Program-made: the position numbers and the translations under genes
NCBI RefSeq assembly: GCF_014235765.1
Contig: NZ_JACMYH010000001.1
Span: 1,116,001 to 1,180,000, forward strand
Direction of reading: 5' to 3'
DNA: 64,000 nt
Origin: Pseudomonas baltica
GTDB taxonomy: Bacteria > Pseudomonadota > Gammaproteobacteria > Pseudomonadales > Pseudomonadaceae
In this document: one piece after another, positions 19,252 to 27,305 of the stretch
How the letters are laid out: each line of letters opens with the position of its first letter
Position numbering within the stretch: the stretch's first letter is position 1
The notes under the pieces: generated by a model
What the model was told of the DNA's origin: nothing
The model's input: only the letters and a program-made list of their open reading frames with translations
Database searches by the model: none

Positions 19252-20039
19252 GCACCGACGTGATCGCTGCACTGCCCATGTATCCTGCGCCCGCCGTAGT
19301 CGGCGAGGCGTACCGCCGCTGGCTGGAGGAAACCCTGCAGTTGCTGGGCACCGACCGCCCCACGCCCTGGCCGGGTTCACTCGCGGAGCTGTGGCTGCAT
19401 CCACGACTGCTGTTGGCGCAGACCTGCGGCTTGCCTTTGATCACCGAACTCAAGCATCGGGTCCGTATCGTCGGCCGACCTCATTTCGCGCTACCCGAGG
19501 CACAGGCCGGACAACATTGCAGCCTGCTGATCGCTCGCCTCGATGACCCACGGCAGACCCTCGCCGAATTCTTCGATTGCCGGGGCGCCTACAACAGCCT
19601 CGACTCCAACAGTGGCATGAACCTGCTGCGCCATGCGCTGATCCCCCATGTGCGGGAGGGTCGGTTCTTCAAAAGCGCTCTAGCGACTGGCAGTCATCGC
19701 CAGAGCATTGCCCACGTCGCCACAGGCATCGCCGACCTGGCGGCCATCGACAGCGTGACCTTTGCCTACCTGGCTCGCCATGCCCCGAATGAAGTCGCCG
19801 GCGTGCGGGTCGTGGAACGTACGGCCAATGCGCCGACATTGCCGTATGTCACCAGCCTCCACGGGCCAGAGCCAGGCTTGCTGCGCGAGGCCATGAATGC
19901 GGCACTGGCACATCTGCCAGAGGTTGCGGCAGTGTTGGCTATAACGACCGTGCAGGAAACGGCCTTCGCCGATTACGAAGTATTGCTGGAGTATCGGGAC
20001 AAGGCGCGGCGGCATATCGGACAAGCCGAGCTGTGGTAG
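19248..20039 (+). CDS. PhnD-like phosphate/phosphonate-binding domain protein
   Basis: 263 residues, ATG at 19248 overlapping the desaturase stop. It resembles the PhnD/periplasmic-binding fold: YNSLDSNSGMNLLRHALIPH matches the conserved N-S-x-S-G-x-N segment, followed by TGSHRQSIAHVATGIADLAA and IDSVTFAYL. Unlike transport PhnD proteins it has no signal peptide or lipobox, so it should stay in the cytoplasm, and no ABC permease or ATPase is nearby. A role as a ligand-binding regulator or enzyme-like partner of the desaturase is inference from the overlap only. Confidence 0.8.
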   Translation: MSTDVIAALPMYPAPAVVGEAYRRWLEETLQLLGTDRPTPWPGSLAELWLHPRLLLAQTCGLPLITELKHRVRIVGRPHFALPEAQAGQHCSLLIARLDDPRQTLAEFFDCRGAYNSLDSNSGMNLLRHALIPHVREGRFFKSALATGSHRQSIAHVATGIADLAAIDSVTFAYLARHAPNEVAGVRVVERTANAPTLPYVTSLHGPEPGLLREAMNAALAHLPEVAAVLAITTVQETAFADYEVLLEYRDKARRHIGQAELW

Positions 20040-20068
20040 CCTCGCATCGCTTGGGCCGACCCTGGCCG

Positions 20069-22177
20069 TCAGAAAAAGTACCTTACCGATGCGCCCAGGG
20101 TGGTTGATGGCTGAGGCACGATCACCAGGCCGCTGTTGGTGCCATAGGCCACTTCGCTGCCATACCGGTGGGGCTGAAAAGTGCCGTAGACACTGAACTG
20201 GTAATCGCTGTAGTCGTAGCTGGCGCGCAGGTCATAGCGCGTGTAGGCAGGCATGGTCTTCCTGCCAGTGCCGACGTAATAGGGAATGCCGCCCAGATGA
20301 TAAGCATCGGCATTCAATGTAACTTGCCCACCCATGAACCCGTCTCGATACTGAACGCCCGCCTTGTAGGTGTGCTCCGGCACGACCAGTCGCGCACCGA
20401 TACCCGGCGCCGGGTTGGTGATGACCGCATCGATGATCCGGCCATAACTGATGTAGGTACTGACGGTCGACGTGGCTTGATAGTTGACACTGGTCTCCAG
20501 CCCTTTGCGCGTGGTGTCACCTACTTGCTCGTACACACCCGGCGAGGTTTGCACGGTCTCGCTGTCGTTCTGGATGTAATAGAACTCGGTGGTACTGGAC
20601 AGGCTATCGGTAGGCCGCAGGGTAAAACCCACGTCGTAGGACTTGACCTTGCTGGGGCGTACGCTGCCGTTTATCTGTCCACCCGTGTCCCTGAGCGGAA
20701 GCGCACTGCTGCTGCCTGAACTGATGTACTCCGCCGCTGGGGAGCGGAAACCCTGAGCCACATTGGTGAACAGTTCGAGCTGATCGATCGGTGTCCATGC
20801 CACGCCGAACCTGGGCGTTGTCACCGAGCTGTTGTAGCCGGTACTGGCGTCTCGAAACTTCAGGTTGTCGATATCGTAGTCGAACCGATCGTGACGGATA
20901 CCGGCGAGCAACTTGAGCGAATCGATGGGCTTGTACTGGCCCTGCGCGAAGACCCCATAGGTGATGAGGTCCATGTCGAAGTCGTAGTAGAAGTTTTGCG
21001 TGGGCTGGAAGTTGCGGTACTGCTGGCGAAAGGCATCGCCTTTGTCGCGACGCACGTCCGTACCGACCATGAGCGATGCCGTGTCTTCATACACGAAGTT
21101 ATAGGCCAGGCGACCACCGTAGATGTCACGATCGTCCTTGCCATAGTTATGTGTGTTCGTGCCGTTGGAGATGCCGCGTACGCGCCTGAAGTCTTCGTAA
21201 TAGGCCGTGTAGTACAGGCCCGCCTCGCCCTCGGCCGGCGACCGATTGAACACGTAGGTATTGCGATTGGCGTTGCCGAAGCCATACAGGTTGTCGGTAT
21301 CGCGGCGGCCGACGGTGCCCGCCTTCAATGCGGGCAGGCTCAGATAGCCGTCATTCCTGAAGTCCGATTCGTAATGGCTGAACCGCGCCGAGTATTTCGC
21401 ATCGCCAATGACTTTGGAAAGCTTCCAGAAATAGTTGTCGCGCTGGTTTTCGGCGGCCTTGCGGTATCCGTTGGTCCTGTAGAGGTCAGTCACCAACAGT
21501 GACGCGAGGCCTTCATGTTCACCGCCTAGTACCACGTTAGTCCGCTGGCCATCGAAGCTGGCGACATCCACCCCGATGCTGGACGCGACGTCACTGCCGT
21601 CCAAGGTTTCGATGTTCACGGCGCCTGCCCGATTCTGATCGCCGTACAGTGCCGACACCGGGCCTTTGATGACGTCCACATGCTTGATCATCTGCGGGGT
21701 GAGCCATTCCAGAAATACGGGACCATGCCCTGCCCCGCCCTGACTTGAGGGAATGTTCTGCGGCACCCCGTCCACCGACACCGCCACGTCGGCCCCGTGG
21801 GTGCCATTGGTGGCGAACCCGCGCATGCGAAAACCGTTACCGGTGTCCCCCTGATCGATGTTGTTGGCTACCACGCCCGGCACCCGTCGGTAGATGTTGG
21901 AGATATCGCGATCCACGTTGAGGGTGCGGATCTCTTCTTCGGTTATCGTCGAGACGGCAGTCGGCAGGCTTTGCGAGGCCGTGCTGATCCGATTGCGCAC
22001 CAGCGGTTGCGCTATACCCGTGCCGTATCGATCGCCAGAAATCTCGACAAGGCCCAACTCGGTAGGCCCTGGTGGTTCCGACTCCTGTGCCGCCAGCGGC
22101 GTGTAGAAACCAACGCTGCCAGTCAGCGCCGCGCCAGCGAATGCCAGGCGCCTGAAGTGATTCGCATATCCGTACAT
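20069..22177 (-). CDS. TonB-dependent receptor, candidate zinc/metal receptor
   Basis: 702 residues. A signal peptide (FAGAALTGSVGFYTPLAAQ) is followed by a plug domain (LPTAVSTITEEEIRTLNVDR, VDVIKGPVSALYGDQNRAGA) and a barrel ending SVRYFF with a terminal Phe, as needed for Bam insertion. There is no STN signalling domain. A Zur-box-like palindrome lies 15-31 nt upstream of the ATG, so zinc-starvation control is likely. The divergent neighbour is a DUF4198 periplasmic protein, and a second Zur-like site precedes DUF1826. The transported ligand, free zinc, a zincophore or another metal complex, is not shown by sequence. Confidence 0.88.
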   Translation of the reverse strand: MYGYANHFRRLAFAGAALTGSVGFYTPLAAQESEPPGPTELGLVEISGDRYGTGIAQPLVRNRISTASQSLPTAVSTITEEEIRTLNVDRDISNIYRRVPGVVANNIDQGDTGNGFRMRGFATNGTHGADVAVSVDGVPQNIPSSQGGAGHGPVFLEWLTPQMIKHVDVIKGPVSALYGDQNRAGAVNIETLDGSDVASSIGVDVASFDGQRTNVVLGGEHEGLASLLVTDLYRTNGYRKAAENQRDNYFWKLSKVIGDAKYSARFSHYESDFRNDGYLSLPALKAGTVGRRDTDNLYGFGNANRNTYVFNRSPAEGEAGLYYTAYYEDFRRVRGISNGTNTHNYGKDDRDIYGGRLAYNFVYEDTASLMVGTDVRRDKGDAFRQQYRNFQPTQNFYYDFDMDLITYGVFAQGQYKPIDSLKLLAGIRHDRFDYDIDNLKFRDASTGYNSSVTTPRFGVAWTPIDQLELFTNVAQGFRSPAAEYISSGSSSALPLRDTGGQINGSVRPSKVKSYDVGFTLRPTDSLSSTTEFYYIQNDSETVQTSPGVYEQVGDTTRKGLETSVNYQATSTVSTYISYGRIIDAVITNPAPGIGARLVVPEHTYKAGVQYRDGFMGGQVTLNADAYHLGGIPYYVGTGRKTMPAYTRYDLRASYDYSDYQFSVYGTFQPHRYGSEVAYGTNSGLVIVPQPSTTLGASVRYFF

Positions 22178-22191
22178 GAATAATTCTACCT

Positions 22192-22208
22192 ACGTTATGA
22201 TATAACGT
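22192..22208. promoter_or_regulatory. candidate Zur box
   Basis: ACGTTATGATATAACGT, a palindrome with 7-bp perfect arms and a 3-nt centre. The core GTTATGATATAAC matches the proteobacterial Zur consensus GTTATA-N-TATAAC at 11 of 12 defined positions. It lies between the divergent TonB receptor (start 22177) and DUF4198 gene (start 22338) and could control both. Confidence 0.75.
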
Positions 22209-22337
22209 GACAAGATTACAACCGAAAATGTCCGTTGACCAGAAGCGCCCTACACGATTGCCGTGCTGCACCCGCGATGCCTATCGGCATCGTTCGATGC
22301 GCACGGTTCAACCCCTGCAGAACACTAGGGAAAACCC

Positions 22338-23060
22338 ATGAAAATTGCTTTGTCATTGCTTGCCGCTGCAACCCTTCTCAGCGCCCAAGGTGCGTATGCC
22401 CATGGTATCTGGACCGAACAACGCTACGGCCAGTTGGACGTCGTCTACGGGCACGGCGCAGAAGACCAGGCCTATGCCGCGGATAAGGTCAAAGGCGCAT
22501 GGGCCTACGATGAACGCGGACAAATGATCCCGGTGACGGTCGAGAAGCTCGGCGACCACGCGCGCCTGCATCCAGCCGCGCAGCCCGCCGTGCTCGCCGT
22601 TGCCCTGGACAACGGTGTCTGGAGCAAGAACGCTCAGGGAGAATCGGTGAACAAGCCCATGGCTGACGTACCTGGCGCCGTCAGCGCCAGTCACAGCTAC
22701 AAGTACAGCCTGGCGATCCTGAAAGCACACGCGCAGGTGCCCGACGCGCTGAAATTGGCCATGGTCATTCGGCCGTTGAAAGATCCGAGCGAAGTAGGCG
22801 TCGGTAATCCATTACCCGTTGAACTGACGATCGATGGCAAGCCGGCCGGTGGCATCGCCCTGCTCGATGACTACCGAGGCATGTCGGACGCCAGTAGCGT
22901 CGTCACCGATGCACGAGGTCGCGCCACCGTCACCGTGCGCAACGCCGGGTTGAACGTCATCGCGGCTCAAGCCAAGGTAGCCGCGGTCGATCGCAAGGAC
23001 GTTTCAGAGCGCAGCCTCTTCACCTCGCTGACCTTTGTCGGCAAGGCACACCAACACTGA
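22338..23060 (+). CDS. DUF4198 family periplasmic protein
   Basis: 240 residues. The signal peptide is MKIALSLLAAATLLSAQGAY, with cleavage after an AYA motif; the mature chain would begin HGIWTEQRYG, with an N-terminal His, then YGHGAED and a His-rich end (GKAHQH). The C-terminal half looks like a beta-sandwich carrying LLDDYRGMSDASSVVTDARG, as in DUF4198 proteins, which are annotated as nickel/cobalt uptake-associated. A metal-binding role in the periplasm is likely but inferred. It is divergent from the TonB receptor across the Zur-like site; only a weak GGGAAA ribosome site precedes ATG 22338. Confidence 0.8.
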   Translation: MKIALSLLAAATLLSAQGAYAHGIWTEQRYGQLDVVYGHGAEDQAYAADKVKGAWAYDERGQMIPVTVEKLGDHARLHPAAQPAVLAVALDNGVWSKNAQGESVNKPMADVPGAVSASHSYKYSLAILKAHAQVPDALKLAMVIRPLKDPSEVGVGNPLPVELTIDGKPAGGIALLDDYRGMSDASSVVTDARGRATVTVRNAGLNVIAAQAKVAAVDRKDVSERSLFTSLTFVGKAHQH

Positions 23061-23076
23061 GTCCGCGAGCCGCCCT

Positions 23077-23706
23077 TCATTTCAACCAATCCAGCGTCAT
23101 GATCAGGCGGCGCTCGCCAGCCCGTGCCTGCGGCGAGCGATGAATGATTCCGCGCCCTTCGTTGCTCATCCATCGCTCACCCTTGAACAAGGCCACGTCA
23201 GCCGCCAGCAGCTTGTGCGGTGCATCCACCGGTTCGGACCCGGCCTGCCCCAGCCCCGCCCTGGGCATCGCACCCTCTTCGAGCCATTCGCTGCCCCGGC
23301 CAGCGTACGTCGTGATCAAGCGCACGGAGACCCGATCGACGTGATAACGCGGACACATCGCCTTGTCCAGAATGCGCAGACGCAGGCCGATACGCTCGGC
23401 GCCCAACAGGCAACCGTAGGCCTGGATCAACCAGGCAACATCCTCGACGAACTCGGCGTAACCCTCACACTGAGCGAAAGCGGCAGCCAGCCCGACCAGA
23501 TCCGGGGGCTCTTCCCCCTGTAACTCAATCACTCGCGACTCCGATAGTGGATCGTCACGGCACAACAACGCATCAGTGAAACTCGCGATCGCGGGCGAAA
23601 ATTGCCGCGTCCAGATGGCCAGGTTTATGTCGTCGCGCAGGATCTCCGCCAGCACGGCGGGCTCGGGCGACTGAATGTAATGGGGGGTGGCGGGCATGGC
23701 ATACAT
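23077..23706 (-). CDS. DUF1826 family protein
   Basis: 209 residues from ATG 23706 (MYAMPATPHYIQ; ATG 23697 is also possible). I recognise DUF1826 from RLRILDKAMCPRYHVDRVSV, RLITTYAGRGSEWLEE and the closing GIIHRSPQARAGERRLIMTL. The HVD and later His resemble the facial triad of cupin/2-oxoglutarate dioxygenases, so an Fe(II)- or metal-dependent activity is possible but unproven. In pseudomonads this family occurs in the zinc-starvation gene cluster beside COG0523 GTPases. A Zur-like site lies immediately upstream. It converges on the DUF4198 gene with 16 nt between stops. Confidence 0.8.
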   Translation of the reverse strand: MYAMPATPHYIQSPEPAVLAEILRDDINLAIWTRQFSPAIASFTDALLCRDDPLSESRVIELQGEEPPDLVGLAAAFAQCEGYAEFVEDVAWLIQAYGCLLGAERIGLRLRILDKAMCPRYHVDRVSVRLITTYAGRGSEWLEEGAMPRAGLGQAGSEPVDAPHKLLAADVALFKGERWMSNEGRGIIHRSPQARAGERRLIMTLDWLK

Positions 23707-23729
23707 CGCATCAGTGGAGGATATGAATA

Positions 23730-23742
23730 GATATAACATAAC
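23730..23742. promoter_or_regulatory. candidate Zur box upstream of DUF1826
   Basis: GATATAACATAAC matches GTTATA-N-TATAAC at 10 of 12 defined positions and lies about 25 nt upstream of the chosen DUF1826 start. It is also embedded in a wider dyad GATAT-N8-ATATC (23730-23747). It lies on the other side from the epoxide-hydrolase-like gene (start 23827) and could influence that too. Confidence 0.6.
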
Positions 23743-23826
23743 ATATCAATAACCACGCCCATGATCCAACGAGATGTGACAGTCGCGCCGTTGTCACAGC
23801 TTTATCACCCAAAGAAGGATGAGCCA

Positions 23827-24714
23827 GTGAAACAGATTCAAGCAGGCGTGCTCAACGTCGCGTACCGGGACCTTGGCCCAGCCGATGGGCCTGCGGTCGT
23901 GCTGTTGCATGGCTTCCCCTACGACATCCGCGCCTACGACGCGGTGGCCGAACGGATCACCGCTGCCGGTTGCCGATGCATCGTCCCCTACCTGCGCGGA
24001 TACGGGGGCACGCATTTCATCGACGCAAACACGCCTCGCTCGGGTGAGCAAGCAGCCTTGGGGTCGGACCTGCTGGCATTATTGGATGCTTTGAAAATTT
24101 CCCAGGCCGTACTTGCCGGCTACGACTGGGGTGGCCGCGCAGCGTGCGTGGTGTCCGCCCTGTGGCCCGAGCGCGTCGTGGGAATGGTCAGTTGCGAGCC
24201 GGGCTACAACATCCAGGACATTGCCCATGCGACCCGCCCCGCCGCCCCGCAAGCCGAACAGCGCTTGTGGTATCAGTACTACCTGCACGGCGCCCGTGGC
24301 TACGCAGGCCTTGAAGCCGACCGGGATGCCTTCTGCAAGCTGCTGTGGCAACTATGGTCGCCGACCTGGGCATTCACCGATGAGGTGTTTTTGGCCTCGG
24401 CGCAGTCGTTCCACACTCCCGACTTCGTCGACATGGTCACGCACTCCTATCGCCATCGCTTCGGACTGGTCGACGGCGATGCGCAGTACGCGGCCATCGA
24501 ACAGAGGCTGGCGAAGCAACCCGTCATTGCCGTGCCAACGGTCATCCTGGCCGGTGCTTGCGACGGTGTCACCCCGGTTCAGGATGAGCAGCAGGCGCTA
24601 CGCCGATTCAGCGGCCCTGTTCGTCGATCAATCCTCGAAGGCGTGGGCCACAACGTCCCGCAGGAGGCACCGGAGGCATTCGCCCGGGCGGTGCTGAGCC
24701 TGTCAGGGCCGTGA
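23827..24714 (+). CDS. alpha/beta hydrolase, epoxide hydrolase-like
   Basis: 295 residues. The oxyanion motif HGFPYD, nucleophile elbow GYDWGGR with Asp as nucleophile (not Ser), acid AGACDGVTP and final His in GVGHNVPQ match epoxide hydrolases and haloacid dehalogenases. The cap contains WYQYYLHGARGY, with the Tyr used in epoxide activation. It should be cytoplasmic. GTG at 23827 is preferred because AAGGA lies 7 nt upstream; an in-frame ATG at 23761 would add 22 residues. It lies divergent from DUF1826 and convergent with a LysR gene; substrate unknown. Confidence 0.85.
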   Translation: MKQIQAGVLNVAYRDLGPADGPAVVLLHGFPYDIRAYDAVAERITAAGCRCIVPYLRGYGGTHFIDANTPRSGEQAALGSDLLALLDALKISQAVLAGYDWGGRAACVVSALWPERVVGMVSCEPGYNIQDIAHATRPAAPQAEQRLWYQYYLHGARGYAGLEADRDAFCKLLWQLWSPTWAFTDEVFLASAQSFHTPDFVDMVTHSYRHRFGLVDGDAQYAAIEQRLAKQPVIAVPTVILAGACDGVTPVQDEQQALRRFSGPVRRSILEGVGHNVPQEAPEAFARAVLSLSGP

Positions 24715-24755
24715 GGCCCCTACCATGGTGTGGCCCATCGATTGGTGTCGGGTGT

Positions 24756-25646
24756 CTATTCACTCAAGAGCGTGCGCAGCAGCTCGATCATAGGCTCGAC
24801 CGCCGGGCTGCTTCGATTGGGTGCCTGCACCAGATGCAATTGCCTTGATGCCACGGAATCATCCAGATCGCGAACGACTATATCCGCCCTGCAGGTGGTG
24901 GTGGACAGTTTCGGTGCAAGCGCCACGCCCAACCCTGCAGCGACCATTGCCTGGGTTTCCTGATAGTCGTTGGCCAACAGGGCGATGCGTGGCGTGAACT
25001 TGCACTGGGCAGCGGTGCGGTGCAGCAGCTCGGTGATTTCATGACCATCGGACCGGCACACCCAAGCCTCCTTGGCGAGCTGAGCCAGGTTCAGAGGTCC
25101 TGCCTCCTGCGCCATTGCGTGCCCTGCTGGCAGCAATACCACCGTAGGGTCCGTGCGTAGCTGCAAGGTCGACCCAGGTTCGTTCAGCCACGGGTATGTC
25201 CAAGTAATGGCCAGATCGAGCTCACCCGAGCCGATGAGTTGACGCAGCGCCACCAGACGAGTGCTGCGCACATCCAAGGTGATGGTCGGATGCCGCGCCC
25301 TGAACTGCATGACAATTCGCGGCAACAATGAAGACCCCAGCGTCGGAAACACCCCCAGCGACAGGTGGCCGGCGCGGCCTTCGGCAACACTGCGCAGTTC
25401 CGTCTCGAGCTGCGCCATCTGTGCCTCGATCAGGTTGACCCGGCGCATGACCCGCTCCCCGGCATCGGTAAGCGCCATGCCATGGGGTCGACGCTCGAAC
25501 AGTGGCAGTCCGATGACGCTTTCCACACGCTGTACCGTTTGAGAAACCGCGGAGGGGGTCAGGTGCAAGCTGCGTGCGGCAGCGGTCATCGAGCCGACTC
25601 TGCCGACTTGTGCCACCACTCTGAGTTTTTCGATATCGAGCTTCAT
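24756..25646 (-). CDS. LysR family transcriptional regulator
   Basis: 296 residues. The N-terminal winged helix-turn-helix reads SMTAAARSLHLTPSAVSQTV with VIGLPLFERRPHGMALTDAG, the classical LysR signature. The C-terminal effector domain begins LSLGVFPTLGSSLLPRIVMQ. It is divergent from the CitMHS/PrpD pair, so it most likely controls that operon; the inducer would be a tricarboxylic or dicarboxylic acid (inference). A perfect dyad at 25699-25714 in the shared promoter region is a candidate binding site. Confidence 0.92.
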   Translation of the reverse strand: MKLDIEKLRVVAQVGRVGSMTAAARSLHLTPSAVSQTVQRVESVIGLPLFERRPHGMALTDAGERVMRRVNLIEAQMAQLETELRSVAEGRAGHLSLGVFPTLGSSLLPRIVMQFRARHPTITLDVRSTRLVALRQLIGSGELDLAITWTYPWLNEPGSTLQLRTDPTVVLLPAGHAMAQEAGPLNLAQLAKEAWVCRSDGHEITELLHRTAAQCKFTPRIALLANDYQETQAMVAAGLGVALAPKLSTTTCRADIVVRDLDDSVASRQLHLVQAPNRSSPAVEPMIELLRTLLSE

Positions 25647-25698
25647 GGAAAGAGCCTATTAGCTATTAAGCCAGACTTCAATCTGTGTTTAGCATTTG

Positions 25699-25714
25699 TC
25701 GTTAGGCTTAACGA
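25699..25714. promoter_or_regulatory. candidate LysR operator (dyad)
   Basis: TCGTTA-GGCT-TAACGA, perfect 6-bp arms, in the 259-nt gap between the divergent LysR and CitMHS genes. Its position about 50 nt from the LysR start fits an autoregulatory/activating site. No other structure was seen in this gap. Confidence 0.5.
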
Positions 25715-25905
25715 CCTGGCGTTGATATCTTTTTATCAAGTGCTGCAATTCTCGTCAGCAGCACTACCCAGACACAATAAAAACAAAAGGCACCGCTCAT
25801 GAACCCACGACACAACCTGGTCTCGCAGACAGATCACTGCCTGCCCCATCCGCCCGTCCCCTTTATTGTTCCTGTCCCATTCGACGCCTGCTGAGGAGCA
25901 CCAAC

Positions 25906-27204
25906 ATGTTGGCTCTCCTCGGTTTTGCCACCTTGGGTGTGTTCATGCTGTGCGTCATCCGCAAATGGATGACGGCCTTCGTCGCGATCATAGTCGTGCC
26001 AGCATTTTTCCTGCTGTTTACCGGCCAGGGCGCACAGCTGGGCGAAATGATCGCCGCCGGCATCAAGACGGTAGCACCCACTGCCGTGTTGCTGTTGTTC
26101 GCCGTGCTGTATTTCGGCTTGATGATGGATGCGCGCTTGTTCGATCCGCTATCGCGACTGATCATCCGCATATCCAAAGGTGACCCAGTCAATATCTGCG
26201 TGGGCACCGCCGTCCTCGCCTGTCTGGTCGCCCTGGATGGCGACGGAACCACCAGCTACATGATCATCTGCTCGGCTTTCCTGCCGCTCTACAAAAGGCT
26301 TCACATCAACCCGTTGATCATCGCGACCATCGCCACCATGGCGCTGGGTACCGTGTCCGGGACGACCCCTTGGGGCGGTGCTGCAACACGGGCCGTCAGT
26401 ATCCTGCACCTGGACGCCAGCGAGTATTTCGCGGCAATGCTCGGCCCGATGATCCTGTCCTGCGCCTTCGTCTGCCTCATTGCCTACGTGCTGGGGCGCA
26501 AAGCGCGCAAGGCAATCGATCCGCAGCACAGTGCGCAGGTTTCAGCGCAGATCATCGCCGAGAGCTGCCAGGTCGAGCACGCCGCCAACTGGCGGACGGC
26601 ATTGAACGCTGCACTGACCGTCCTGCTGCTGGTGTGCCTGGTCTTGGGCGTAGCCAACCTCATGGTGTTGTTCATCGCCGGTTTCGTCATCGCACTGTTC
26701 GTCAATGTGCCACGTGCTGCCGACCAAGGCGCTGTCATTCAGCGGCATGCAGCAAGTGCGGTGCCTGTGGTGATGCTGGTATTAGGCGCAGGGGTCTTCA
26801 CGGGGATTTTGACTCAAACCGGCATGACCACGGCGATGGCCGAAGCCTTCGTGGGCAGTCTGCCCAGCCACCTCGGCTCCTTGATCCCACTGGCCACCGC
26901 GCTGATCGGCATCCCCCTGAGCTTCTTCATGGCCAACGACGCGTACTTCTTTGGCATCGTGCCGGTACTGGCGGAAATGGCCGCGCGCTACGACATCCCC
27001 GCCATGGAGATCGCTCGTGCCGCCGTCATCGGCCAGATGGCCCATTCGATAGGCCCGGCCTCGGCGCCCTTGTGGGCCTTGCTCGGCATCATCAAGGCAG
27101 ACCTGGGCGACTTCCAGAAATTTGCCTGGAAATGGGTGCTGCTGGCATCGCTGGCCTACATGACTTTTGCCGTCCTGACCGGGGCAATCTCCGTCTCCAG
27201 GTAG
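25906..27204 (+). CDS. CitMHS family citrate/tricarboxylate:H+ symporter
   Basis: 432 residues, about twelve membrane helices. Conserved CitMHS segments are DGDGTTSYMIICSAFLPLYK, GTVSGTTPWGGAATRAVSIL and MANDAYFFGIVPVLAEMAAR. Members import citrate or related acids complexed with Mg2+ or Ca2+. ATG 25906 is preceded by a GAGGAGC site (about 8 nt). It is followed after 101 nt by an MmgE/PrpD gene, and a LysR gene lies divergent, which suggests an inducible tricarboxylate utilisation operon. Confidence 0.92.
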   Translation: MLALLGFATLGVFMLCVIRKWMTAFVAIIVVPAFFLLFTGQGAQLGEMIAAGIKTVAPTAVLLLFAVLYFGLMMDARLFDPLSRLIIRISKGDPVNICVGTAVLACLVALDGDGTTSYMIICSAFLPLYKRLHINPLIIATIATMALGTVSGTTPWGGAATRAVSILHLDASEYFAAMLGPMILSCAFVCLIAYVLGRKARKAIDPQHSAQVSAQIIAESCQVEHAANWRTALNAALTVLLLVCLVLGVANLMVLFIAGFVIALFVNVPRAADQGAVIQRHAASAVPVVMLVLGAGVFTGILTQTGMTTAMAEAFVGSLPSHLGSLIPLATALIGIPLSFFMANDAYFFGIVPVLAEMAARYDIPAMEIARAAVIGQMAHSIGPASAPLWALLGIIKADLGDFQKFAWKWVLLASLAYMTFAVLTGAISVSR

Positions 27205-27305
27205 ATCCCGCTCTGCATGGCGAATTTGACTCCATCCCGGCAATGCGGCCTTGAACGAGGTACCGACACGCCTGGTCGATACCTCCCTTCACGATTGGAC
27301 TCACA

